Origin: a virus
Virus record (IMG/VR): IMGVR_UViG_3300044960_000921
Span: 1-64,000 of that record
Length of the DNA: 64,000 nt
Strand: one strand, 5' to 3'
In this document: positions 58,109 through 64,000 of the stretch, one piece after another
How positions within the stretch are numbered: the stretch's first letter is position 1
Layout of the letters: every line of letters starts with the position of its first letter
Notes under the pieces: model-generated
Told to the model about the DNA's origin: nothing
Seen by the model: the letters and a program-made list of their open reading frames with translations, nothing else
Databases searched by the model: none
Translations under genes and position numbers: made by a program

Positions 58109-58176
58109 GCGGGCAGGGTAGCAGGCGGGGCGGGGAATTCAGCCGGGCGGGTGGTGAGGTTGGTGCATAATGGCGG

Positions 58177-58443
58177 TCAAGCCCGAGCCCCGGCCGCTCG
58201 CTTCCGCTGCTTCCTGAGCCCGACCAGCGACCGGAGGATGAAGACTCGGGTGAGCTTGGGGGCACCGACCCGCTTCTTGACCTCCGCGCAGTAGTCGGAC
58301 GCCTGATCGCGGGTGTAGCAGAGCTCCTCGTCGGTCATGTCCGGGAACAATTCGGCCTTCACCTCCGCCAGCACGCGACGGAAAGCTTCGAGCTCAACGG
58401 TGCAGCCCATATCCTTGAGGACGTTCGCATGGCGTGGCTTCAT
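58177..58443 (-). CDS. Small hypothetical protein (88 aa)
   Basis: ATG 58443 follows AGGAGG; the frame upstream is open but lacks such a site. The product is helical with two Cys (MGCTVELEAFRRVLAEVKAE, DMTDEELCYTRDQASDY) and a basic C-terminus (GLRKQRKRAAGARA). No family is recognised. Confidence 0.55.
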   Translation of the reverse strand: MKPRHANVLKDMGCTVELEAFRRVLAEVKAELFPDMTDEELCYTRDQASDYCAEVKKRVGAPKLTRVFILRSLVGLRKQRKRAAGARA

Positions 58444-58574
58444 GGCGGCCTCCTGTGAACTGATGTCCACAGGAATTGTAGGCCCGGGAACGCGCAAGGC
58501 AATAGTTGCGCATGGAAATTGGCAACCTATTCTGAGCCGGAGCGGGGCGACCAGCAACGCCAGCGAGCAGGCGG

Positions 58575-59210
58575 CTATTTGCAATCCCTCGCCTTCCGGT
58601 AGCCCGCAGCCTCGGCCTCGGCCGCAGTCTTGAACGCCACCCGGTTCTTCTCGCTGATTGCGGTTGCGCCCCGGCAGTTCAGTGCGTGGTAGATCATGCT
58701 CCGGCGGTTCCCCACGACCTCCGCCGTGACGGGGTCGCCCTTGCTACTCCTCCATTCCCACGGCGGGATGGCCCCGGGCTGGGCCCACAGGCCGCGCTTC
58801 GTGGCCTTAGCCTCGGCTTCCAGCGAGGCCAGCTCGCGGTCGGCCGGCGCATAGGTCCTGTGCCACCAAGCCATCCCGCCGCGCACCATCTCGCGATTGA
58901 GCGAACGGCCATCCGGCAGGATTACCTCGGCCACGGTGCGCCCATAGCGGTCCCTGTCCACCTCCCGGACGGTTACCTGCTTGCCGAAGGCCAGCTCCGA
59001 AGCCGCCTGCTTCGCGCGCGTGCCAAAGTCCTGCCCCGTCTCCGGTGCGTCGATGCCGTGCAGCCGAACCTTGACCTGCCGCTTCTCGGCGGTCAGGACA
59101 GTCAGCGTGTCGCCGTCGGAGACGCCAATGACCCAGGCCGCGAAATCGGCGGCGACGGTCGGGAACGGCCAGACCGCGAGGATGAGGAGGATGAGGGTAA
59201 GGCGTTTCAT
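58575..59210 (-). CDS. Secreted thermonuclease (SNase family) with C-terminal extension
   Basis: 211 residues from the ATG at 59210: signal peptide (RLTLILLILAVWPFPTVAA), then an SNase domain with GVSDGDTLTVL, VRLHGIDAPETGQ and the Arg/Glu region VREVDRDRYGRTVAEV. A Trp-rich segment follows. The C-terminus (SMIYHALNCRGATAI...ARDCK) has a Cys pair like that of extended planctomycete homologues. Exported nuclease, inferred role in nutrition or DNA defence outside the cytoplasm. Confidence 0.88.
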   Translation of the reverse strand: MKRLTLILLILAVWPFPTVAADFAAWVIGVSDGDTLTVLTAEKRQVKVRLHGIDAPETGQDFGTRAKQAASELAFGKQVTVREVDRDRYGRTVAEVILPDGRSLNREMVRGGMAWWHRTYAPADRELASLEAEAKATKRGLWAQPGAIPPWEWRSSKGDPVTAEVVGNRRSMIYHALNCRGATAISEKNRVAFKTAAEAEAAGYRKARDCK

Positions 59211-59283
59211 GCGGCGAGGATACGCCGTTCGCAGGCTCATGACCAGCGAAACGTACGCGATGTACACCAGGTCGATTTTAGCT

Positions 59284-59841
59284 TTATTCGGTGGGCCAGC
59301 CCGGAGGGGTGCCATGCGGCCAAAGCTCGCCGAGGATGCCGTCGGTCATCCGGGTTTCGTTGTTCCAACTGCCCGCTTGTGCGGCGTCCCGGAGGGCCTT
59401 GTAATCGAGCCATACAGACCCGACAACGGCGCCCTCGTTTAGCCCGCTGACAGCATAAGACTGAATCATGTGCTCAAGTGCTGCACCAGCAAGGTTGGTG
59501 GCCTTTTCGGCGGATTCGGCCTGTGCCAGCCCAGCTGCTGTAGCGCATACCGCCAAGCCATAGCCAGCCATATTGTCCTGCTGCTCGGCACTCTCGATAA
59601 GTTCCATCAACCGTGGTAGCGGGTCCGCCCCAACGTGAACCTCTCGTCCGAGCCGCGCCGACGCATCCGCGTTCGCCCCAGCCATCCCGATGACCATCAA
59701 GTCCCCGGCCGACAAACTGGGCCATTGAGTACGGATGAGAGGGATGACCCTGGCGGCACACCTCGAAAGGAACAGAACCTTCGCCCACCGAGGGAGGAGC
59801 GCGAGGTCGGTCAGGGTTGGTACGTGTGGTGCTTCTGGCAT
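59284..59841 (-). CDS. Hypothetical protein (185 aa)
   Basis: Alanine-rich, helical cytoplasmic protein (VLFLSRCAARVIPLIRTQWP, AGYGLAVCATAAGLAQAESA, EKATNLAGAALEHMIQSYAV). No motif or family is recognised. No paralogue nearby. Confidence 0.6.
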   Translation of the reverse strand: MPEAPHVPTLTDLALLPRWAKVLFLSRCAARVIPLIRTQWPSLSAGDLMVIGMAGANADASARLGREVHVGADPLPRLMELIESAEQQDNMAGYGLAVCATAAGLAQAESAEKATNLAGAALEHMIQSYAVSGLNEGAVVGSVWLDYKALRDAAQAGSWNNETRMTDGILGELWPHGTPPGWPTE

Positions 59842-59934
59842 CGATAGACTCCGGCCGCGGCCTAGCTGCGAGTAGCCTGAGGATGACGGTCGGATCAGCC
59901 GTCAGATGTTCTCTTCCACAGATTGTATCGTCGC

Positions 59935-60375
59935 TCACCCCAGCAGATCGACGATGCGATGGGCCTTCTCCTTACCCAGCGCCTCCACCAGCGGCTTCAT
60001 CGCTTCGATGGCCGCCAGCAGGTCAGGTTGCTCGCCGTCCGTTGATGGCTTCGGCGGCGGAGCCAGGTAGCCCTCGACGGCTTGGCTAGGGGCTGCCTTC
60101 GGTTTCCGGCCTGGCTTGCCCTTCTTGGCGGCCTCTCGGCTCTTCATCTGGCTCTTGGTCGCGCTGAAATGCTGCGGCGTTACGTCGATGCCGAATCGGG
60201 TCCTGATCTCAGCCGAAGCCACAGAGGGATTCTCGATACCCTCGGCCAGCATTCGGCGGATTGCCTCCGCCTTCGAGATGATGCCGTGCCCTTCCTGGCC
60301 GCCTCCCTCCTCGCCTTCCGGGCCCTCTTCCTCGGGCTCGACGTGCTTCGGGGCTGCCGTCTTCTTGCGGGCCAT
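59935..60375 (-). CDS. Hypothetical protein (146 aa) with HTH-like centre
   Basis: Acidic disordered N-terminus, then ISKAEAIRRMLAEGIENPSV, IRTRFGIDVTPQHFSATKSQ (resembling a small helical DNA-binding fold), a basic linker GKPGRKPKAAP and a final helix (AIEAMKPLVEALGKEKAHRI). A recurrent planctomycete architecture by recollection; function unknown. Confidence 0.55.
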   Translation of the reverse strand: MARKKTAAPKHVEPEEEGPEGEEGGGQEGHGIISKAEAIRRMLAEGIENPSVASAEIRTRFGIDVTPQHFSATKSQMKSREAAKKGKPGRKPKAAPSQAVEGYLAPPPKPSTDGEQPDLLAAIEAMKPLVEALGKEKAHRIVDLLG

Positions 60376-60526
60376 GGCGACCTCGTCAGGTAGCGGGAAT
60401 CAGCCGCGAGATTGCCCATTTTAACAAGCCCCCGCGAGGCCGCAATAGCCGGGAATCAAAGAGGTTGAATGACGATTAAAATAATGCTTGCGCTTGCGTG
60501 CAACCTGCACTAGGGTGATTTGCATC
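60376..60526. promoter_or_regulatory. Promoter region of the Y-RNA array
   Basis: Non-coding. CTTGCG (60487-60492) and TAGGGT (60511-60516) with an 18-base spacer could be -35/-10 elements placing a start just before the first Y RNA at about 60527. Weak but well positioned. Confidence 0.35.
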
Positions 60527-60588
60527 GGGCCGTGGTGCAGTCGAGGGCTACTTATTGGAAAGCGAACCTTCGACGATCTTCCCGGCTC
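60527..60588 (+). ncRNA. Y RNA 1 (minimal, no tRNA-like module)
   Basis: Lower stem GGGCCG / CGGCTC, conserved internal-loop strand TGGTGCA, upper stem GTCGAGG / CCTTCGAC, then a loop beginning CTACTTATTGG. The opposite strand GATCTTCCC completes the internal loop. The same two strands recur in the three following units, so this 62-base hairpin is a Y RNA consisting only of the Ro60-binding stem and a short loop. Confidence 0.7.
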
Positions 60589-60597
60589 TTAAGTTTT

Positions 60598-60731
60598 GGA
60601 GGGTGGTGCAGATAAGGGTTACTTCGACTTGTAATCGCGTGGTCGCGGGTTCGAGTCCCGTCCGGCAGATCGACCTGCCGGTAGCTCAGCTGGTAGAGCA
60701 CGTACGTGCCTTTATCGTCTCTTCCCCCTCC
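60598..60731 (+). ncRNA. Y RNA 2 with permuted tRNA-like module (YrlA type)
   Basis: Lower stem GGAGGG / CCCTCC, TGGTGCA and GATAAGGG pairing with CCTTTATC, GTCTCTTCC on the other side. Between them sits a tRNA opened at the anticodon and closed at the acceptor: T arm (loop TTCGAGT 60650-60656), acceptor 3' strand CCGGCAG (60662-60668), a 6-base cap, acceptor 5' strand CTGCCGG (60675-60681), TA, then D arm GCTCAGCTGGTAGAGC (60684-60699). Confidence 0.8.
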
Positions 60732-60742
60732 TCTTGAACCAT

Positions 60743-60872
60743 CGTGCGGTGGTGCAGGCAAGGGTTACTTCTCTTTCCACGAGAGAGATGCGGGTTCGAA
60801 TCCCGCCGGTCCTTCGGGGCCGTCGTCTAATGGTTAGGACGCTTTGTACCTTTGTCGTTTCTTCCCCGCACG
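60743..60872 (+). ncRNA. Y RNA 3 with permuted tRNA-like module
   Basis: Lower stem CGTGCGG / CCGCACG, TGGTGCA, GGCAAGGG facing CCTTTGTC, then GTTTCTTCCCC. The module has T arm GCGGG-TTCGAAT-CCCGC (60790-60806), acceptor CGGTCC / GGGCCG capped by a TTCG tetraloop (60813-60816), then a D arm CGTCTAATGGTTAGGACG like tRNA-Glu. The UUCG cap makes an aminoacylatable end impossible. Confidence 0.8.
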
Positions 60873-60884
60873 GTTTCCGCAACA

Positions 60885-61011
60885 GGGCGGTGGTGCAGGA
60901 CAGGGATACTTTGGATAGAGCGCCGGTTCGCCGGAGGTCGCGGGTTCGATCCCCGCCTGGGCCGCAAGGTTCAGTAGCTCAGTTTCGTCCCTCTCCGAAT
61001 CTTCCCCGCCC
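60885..61011 (+). ncRNA. Y RNA 4 with permuted tRNA-like module
   Basis: Lower stem GGGCGG / CCGCCC, TGGTGCA, GGACAGGG facing CCCTCTCC, then GAATCTTCCCC. T arm GCGGG-TTCGATC-CCCGC (60940-60956), acceptor CTGGGCC / GGTTCAG capped by a GCAA tetraloop (60964-60967), and a short, degenerate D arm (TAGCTCAGTTTCG). It ends 21 bases before the rsr start codon. Confidence 0.8.
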
Positions 61012-61032
61012 GCAATTGAAAGTAGGTGTGTC

Positions 61033-62331
61033 ATGGCTACCCTGAACCGAATCCGCAAGGAGTTCACCCACGAAGGCGCTCCGGCTGCCCGTATCAACGC
61101 GCTCGCTCAACTCGAACGCTCCGTCATGTCCTGCCTGCTCTGGGAGTCGGAGTTCTACGAGGACGGCCAGACCATCGGCCAGCGGATCGCCGAGCTGGTG
61201 AAGCTCGTGCCTGCCGAGGATGTCGCCCGCGTCGCCGTCCAGGCGAAGGAGGACATGCGCCTCCGCCACGTCCCGCTCCTGCTCGCCCGTGAGCTGATGC
61301 GGACCAAGGAAGGCCGTGCGCAGGCCAAGGGGCTCTTTCCCCGCGTCATCCTCCGCCCGGACGATATCACCGAGTTCCTGTCAATCTATTGGAAGGCTAA
61401 CAAGGACGAACCGCTGGCCAAGCAGGTCAAGCGCGGCCTGGGCGACTCCTTCCGCAAGTTCGACGAGTACCAGCTAGCCAAGTACAACGGAGGTCAGAAG
61501 GCGGTCAAACTGCGCGACGCCCTGCGGATCACCCGCCCCAAGCCGGCCAATCTCGAACAGGCCGAGCTTTGGCGCAAGCTCGTCAAAGGCGAGCTGGCTA
61601 CTCCGGATACCTGGGAGGTCGAGCTGTCGAAGGGTGGTGACAAGAAGGCCTCGTGGTCTCGTCTACTCTCCGAGGGCAAGCTTGGCGGACTCGCCATGCT
61701 CCGCAACGTCCGCAATATGACGAAGGCGGGCGTGGAGGACCAGGCGATCCGCGAAGGCCTGCGCGACGTGAAGGCCGGTCGACTCCTACCGATCAACTTC
61801 ATCGCCTCGGCGCGGCACAACCCCCAGTTCGAGCCTGAGCTGGAGGCCAAGTTCTTCGAGTGCTTCGCGGGCCGCGAGAAGCTGGGCGGCAAGACGATCA
61901 TCCTGGTGGACGTGTCGGGATCGATGGACTCCGCGCTGTCCTCCAAGTCCGAGCTGAACCGGATGGATGTGGCCTGCTCGCTGGCGATGATCGGCCGGGA
62001 GATGTTTTCCGACCTGCGGGTCTTCACCTTCTCCAACAGCCTGGTCGAGGTGCCGGGACGGCGTGGGTTTGCCCTTCGGGATGCGATCACTGGTGCTCAG
62101 CCGCACGGCGGGACGGAACTGGGTAAGGCGGTCCGCTCGCTGCCGGCTCGGGATCGGCTGATCGTCATCACCGACGAGCAGAGCCACGACCCGGTACCGC
62201 AGATGAAGGGCTACCTGATCAACGTCGCGAGCAACAAGAATGGCGTCGGCTACGGCCAGTGGGTCCACATCGACGGCTGGTCGAACAAGGTCCTCGACTA
62301 CATCGTGAAGTTTGAATCTGCCAATGAGTAG
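61033..62331 (+). CDS. rsr: Ro60 homologue (Rsr, TROVE + VWA domains)
   Basis: 432 residues. The N-terminal TROVE HEAT-repeat ring (about 1-270; RIAELVKLVPAEDVARVAVQ, LGGLAMLRNVRNMTKAGVED) binds Y RNA and misfolded RNA ends. The C-terminal VWA domain has an intact metal site, ILVDVSGSMDS (D294), with GGTELGKAVRSL and IVITDEQSHD. It directly follows four Y RNAs and overlaps rtcB by 8 bases. In bacteria Ro60-Y RNA directs RNA degradation by PNPase and RNA handling under stress. Confidence 0.92.
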   Translation: MATLNRIRKEFTHEGAPAARINALAQLERSVMSCLLWESEFYEDGQTIGQRIAELVKLVPAEDVARVAVQAKEDMRLRHVPLLLARELMRTKEGRAQAKGLFPRVILRPDDITEFLSIYWKANKDEPLAKQVKRGLGDSFRKFDEYQLAKYNGGQKAVKLRDALRITRPKPANLEQAELWRKLVKGELATPDTWEVELSKGGDKKASWSRLLSEGKLGGLAMLRNVRNMTKAGVEDQAIREGLRDVKAGRLLPINFIASARHNPQFEPELEAKFFECFAGREKLGGKTIILVDVSGSMDSALSSKSELNRMDVACSLAMIGREMFSDLRVFTFSNSLVEVPGRRGFALRDAITGAQPHGGTELGKAVRSLPARDRLIVITDEQSHDPVPQMKGYLINVASNKNGVGYGQWVHIDGWSNKVLDYIVKFESANE

Positions 62332-63565
62332 GCAGTTCCTCGGCAAGGAAGCCGTTCCGATCTACGGCTGGACCGAAGGCGTACCTCTCGACCAGAAAGC
62401 CGTCGACCAGCTCCGCAACGTCGCCCGGATGCCCTTCATCCATCACCATGTCGCGGTCATGCCTGACGTCCACTGGGGCATGGGGGCCACCGTCGGCTCG
62501 GTCATCCCCACAGTCGGGGCGATCATTCCGGCGGCTGTGGGCGTGGATATCGGTTGCGGCATGATGGCCGTTCGGACCGGACTTCGGGCTGAGGACCTGC
62601 CCGACAACCTGTTCGAGATCCGCTCCGACATCGAGGCGGCGGTGCCGCACGGTCGCACCGACAACGGCGGGGCGAGCGATCGTGGGGCTTGGGGCGATCT
62701 GCCGGACGAATCCGCGTGGGCGTTCAAGAGTGATGCCTTCGGGCCGTCGCTTCAGGAACGCCTCGAAGCCATCGTCGCCAAGCACCCCGACCTGGCCCGG
62801 TCCGCAACACGCGCTCCGCACCACCTCGGCACGCTCGGCACCGGAAACCACTTCATCGAGCTGTGCCTCGACACCGACGGGGCTATCTGGGTGATGCTCC
62901 ACTCCGGCAGTCGGGGCATCGGGAACAAGTTCGGCATTTACTTCATCGAGCGGGCCAAGGCGGAGATGCGCCGCTGGTTCGTCAACCTGCCGGACGCCGA
63001 CCTGGCCTACATTCCGGAAGGGTCAGACCTTTTCGACGACTACGTCGAGGCCCTGACCTGGGCGCAGGACTTCGCCCGGGCGAACCGCGAGGTGATGATG
63101 CGGGCGGTGCTCAGGGTGCTGGAGCGGCACTTCCCCGGCCGGGTCGGCCGCCCGGACGAGGTTGCGGTGAACTGCCACCACAACTACGTGGCCCGCGAGC
63201 AGCACTATGGCAAGAACGTCTGGCTCACCCGCAAGGGGGCCGTCCGTGCCCGCCAAGGCGATCTGGGGATCATCCCCGGCTCGATGGGTGCCCGGTCGTT
63301 CATCGTGCGGGGCAAGGGCAACCAGGAATCATTCTGCAGCTGCTCGCACGGCGCCGGACGGGTGATGAGCCGGGGCGAGGCCAGCAAACGCGTCAGCCTC
63401 GAAGACCACGCAAAGGCGACTGCTGGTGTCGAGTGCCGAAAGGACGAAGGGGTCCTGGACGAGAGCCCGGCGGCCTACAAGCCGATCGATGCGGTCATGG
63501 CGGCGCAGCAGGATCTGGTGGAAATCGCTTATGAGCTGAAGCAGGTGCTATGCGTGAAGGGATGA
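62324..63565 (+). CDS. rtcB: RtcB RNA-splicing ligase
   Basis: 413 residues from the ATG at 62324, overlapping the rsr stop. Family landmarks: MPDVHWGMGATVGSVIP, AVGVDIGCGMMAV (metal Cys), GTGNHFIEL, NCHHNYV, IIPGSMGARS and the guanylylated His in CSCSHGAGRVMSR. It joins 2',3'-cyclic phosphate to 5'-OH RNA ends using GTP and Mn. No archease or RtcA is in view. Translationally coupled to rsr, so it repairs RNAs brought by Ro60 (known in Salmonella-type operons). Confidence 0.95.
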   Translation: MSRQFLGKEAVPIYGWTEGVPLDQKAVDQLRNVARMPFIHHHVAVMPDVHWGMGATVGSVIPTVGAIIPAAVGVDIGCGMMAVRTGLRAEDLPDNLFEIRSDIEAAVPHGRTDNGGASDRGAWGDLPDESAWAFKSDAFGPSLQERLEAIVAKHPDLARSATRAPHHLGTLGTGNHFIELCLDTDGAIWVMLHSGSRGIGNKFGIYFIERAKAEMRRWFVNLPDADLAYIPEGSDLFDDYVEALTWAQDFARANREVMMRAVLRVLERHFPGRVGRPDEVAVNCHHNYVAREQHYGKNVWLTRKGAVRARQGDLGIIPGSMGARSFIVRGKGNQESFCSCSHGAGRVMSRGEASKRVSLEDHAKATAGVECRKDEGVLDESPAAYKPIDAVMAAQQDLVEIAYELKQVLCVKG

Positions 63566-64000
63566 CAGACCTGCCGACTCTGGCCCTCGGCTTCGCCAAG
63601 TGTGCCCATCGGCAGCAGAAGCGGAAATACACCGGCGAGCCGTATGCCAACCACTGCCGGAACGTCGCCTCCATCGTTGCCGAGTACATCAGTTACCCTG
63701 CCGTGATCGCTGCCGCCGCTCTGCACGACGTGCTGGAGGACACAGAAGTGACGCCGGCCGAGCTTCAGGACGTCTTCGGCGAAAGGGTGACTCTGCTCGT
63801 GATCGAGGTGACCGATGTGTCCCGGCTTGAGGATGGGAGCCGCGAGGTGAGGAAGCGGCTGGATAGGGAACATCTGGCCCGATCGTCGCCGGACGGCGCT
63901 ACGATCAAGCTGGCCGACCTGATCGACAACACGGGGTCCATCGTGGAGCACGATAAGGCTTTTGCCAAGGCCTATTTGCGCGAGAAAGAAGCGCTACTCG
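63562..64000 (+). CDS. HD-domain (p)ppGpp hydrolase-like protein, partial
   Basis: Open to the window end (146 residues seen). The ATG at 63562 overlaps the rtcB stop (ATGA); an in-frame ATG at 63550 is an alternative. HD-type metal motifs are visible: HRQQKRKYTGEPYANHC, AAAALHDVLEDTEVTPAEL and IKLADLIDNTGSI. This is the MESH1/SpoT-hydrolase layout without a synthetase domain so far. A nucleotide pyrophosphohydrolase in an RNA-repair operon is noteworthy. Confidence 0.75.
   Translation, partial: MTDLPTLALGFAKCAHRQQKRKYTGEPYANHCRNVASIVAEYISYPAVIAAAALHDVLEDTEVTPAELQDVFGERVTLLVIEVTDVSRLEDGSREVRKRLDREHLARSSPDGATIKLADLIDNTGSIVEHDKAFAKAYLREKEALL

Noticed and set aside
60601-60731. Conventional tRNA genes in the Y-RNA region
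   Set aside because: T arm precedes D arm and the acceptor is closed by a loop, so no linear tRNA can be drawn. It is a permuted tRNA-like module.

Overview
The DNA is GC-rich: roughly 70% by eye up to about 45 kb, visibly lower and more variable after that. It is bacterial. Eukaryote-like Ser/Thr kinases with TPRs, many worn transposase and integrase pieces, a giant methylase-helicase, a Ro60/Y-RNA/RtcB locus and a bacterial ubiquitin-like operon together suggest a large-genome planctomycete (Isosphaera/Gemmata-like). That placement is inferred from gene content only. Nearly the whole window is accessory: mobile-element parts, toxin-antitoxin pairs and probable anti-phage genes. No ribosomal or central-metabolism genes were seen.

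Layout. 0-2.6 kb: AbrB-like antitoxin with GNAT toxin, a tyrosine recombinase, and a PIN toxin pair broken by a one-base frameshift. 3.2-6.6 kb: one large NERD nuclease + NACHT-type NTPase. 7.1-10.8 kb: two overlapping Ser/Thr kinase genes (the first with TPRs) and a small gene. 11-13.5 kb: integrase and IS630 remnants, a membrane protein, and an XRE repressor with a palindromic operator. 13.8-19.2 kb: an 1823-residue DNA methylase + SNF2-like helicase preceding an AT-rich palindrome. 20.2-26.0 kb (minus strand): an operon of sigma factor, coiled-coil protein, ImmA/IrrE peptidase, ubiquitin-like protein, E2-like protein, JAB peptidase and E1, followed by a dCTP-deaminase-like membrane protein. 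26.6-30.7 kb: two AbiE-type (type IV) toxin-antitoxin pairs, each with a perfect inverted-repeat operator, with a frameshifted AlkB-like gene coupled to the second. 31-36.5 kb: DUF6573-type plasmid genes, a broken radC and unrecognised genes. 36.9-45.4 kb: a mobilisation/integration module (VWA protein, kinase-like protein, RHH protein, MobF relaxase, VirD4-like ATPase, lipoprotein, excisionase, integrase) ending at a tRNA-like attachment site.

45.8-54.3 kb: a DpdA-like tRNA-guanine-transglycosylase paralogue, a UvrD helicase and a RecB/Cas4-like nuclease packed together, then an MmeI-like type IIL restriction-modification enzyme and a strong terminator. 54.5-60.4 kb: small genes, an IS1595 transposase, a tRNA with a leucine-type body but an Asp (GUC) anticodon, a secreted thermonuclease and lineage-specific proteins. 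60.5-64 kb: four tandem Y RNAs, three carrying circularly permuted tRNA-like modules, upstream of Ro60 (rsr), rtcB and an HD-type (p)ppGpp hydrolase-like gene that runs off the window.

How the parts work together. The strongest candidates for new biology are the Y-RNA array with its RNA-repair operon, the DpdA-like/helicase/nuclease operon, the ubiquitin-like operon with its own sigma factor and metallopeptidase, and the Leu-scaffold/Asp-anticodon tRNA. Several genes (PIN, AlkB-like, RadC) carry single-base frameshifts, so either decay or sequencing error is at work.
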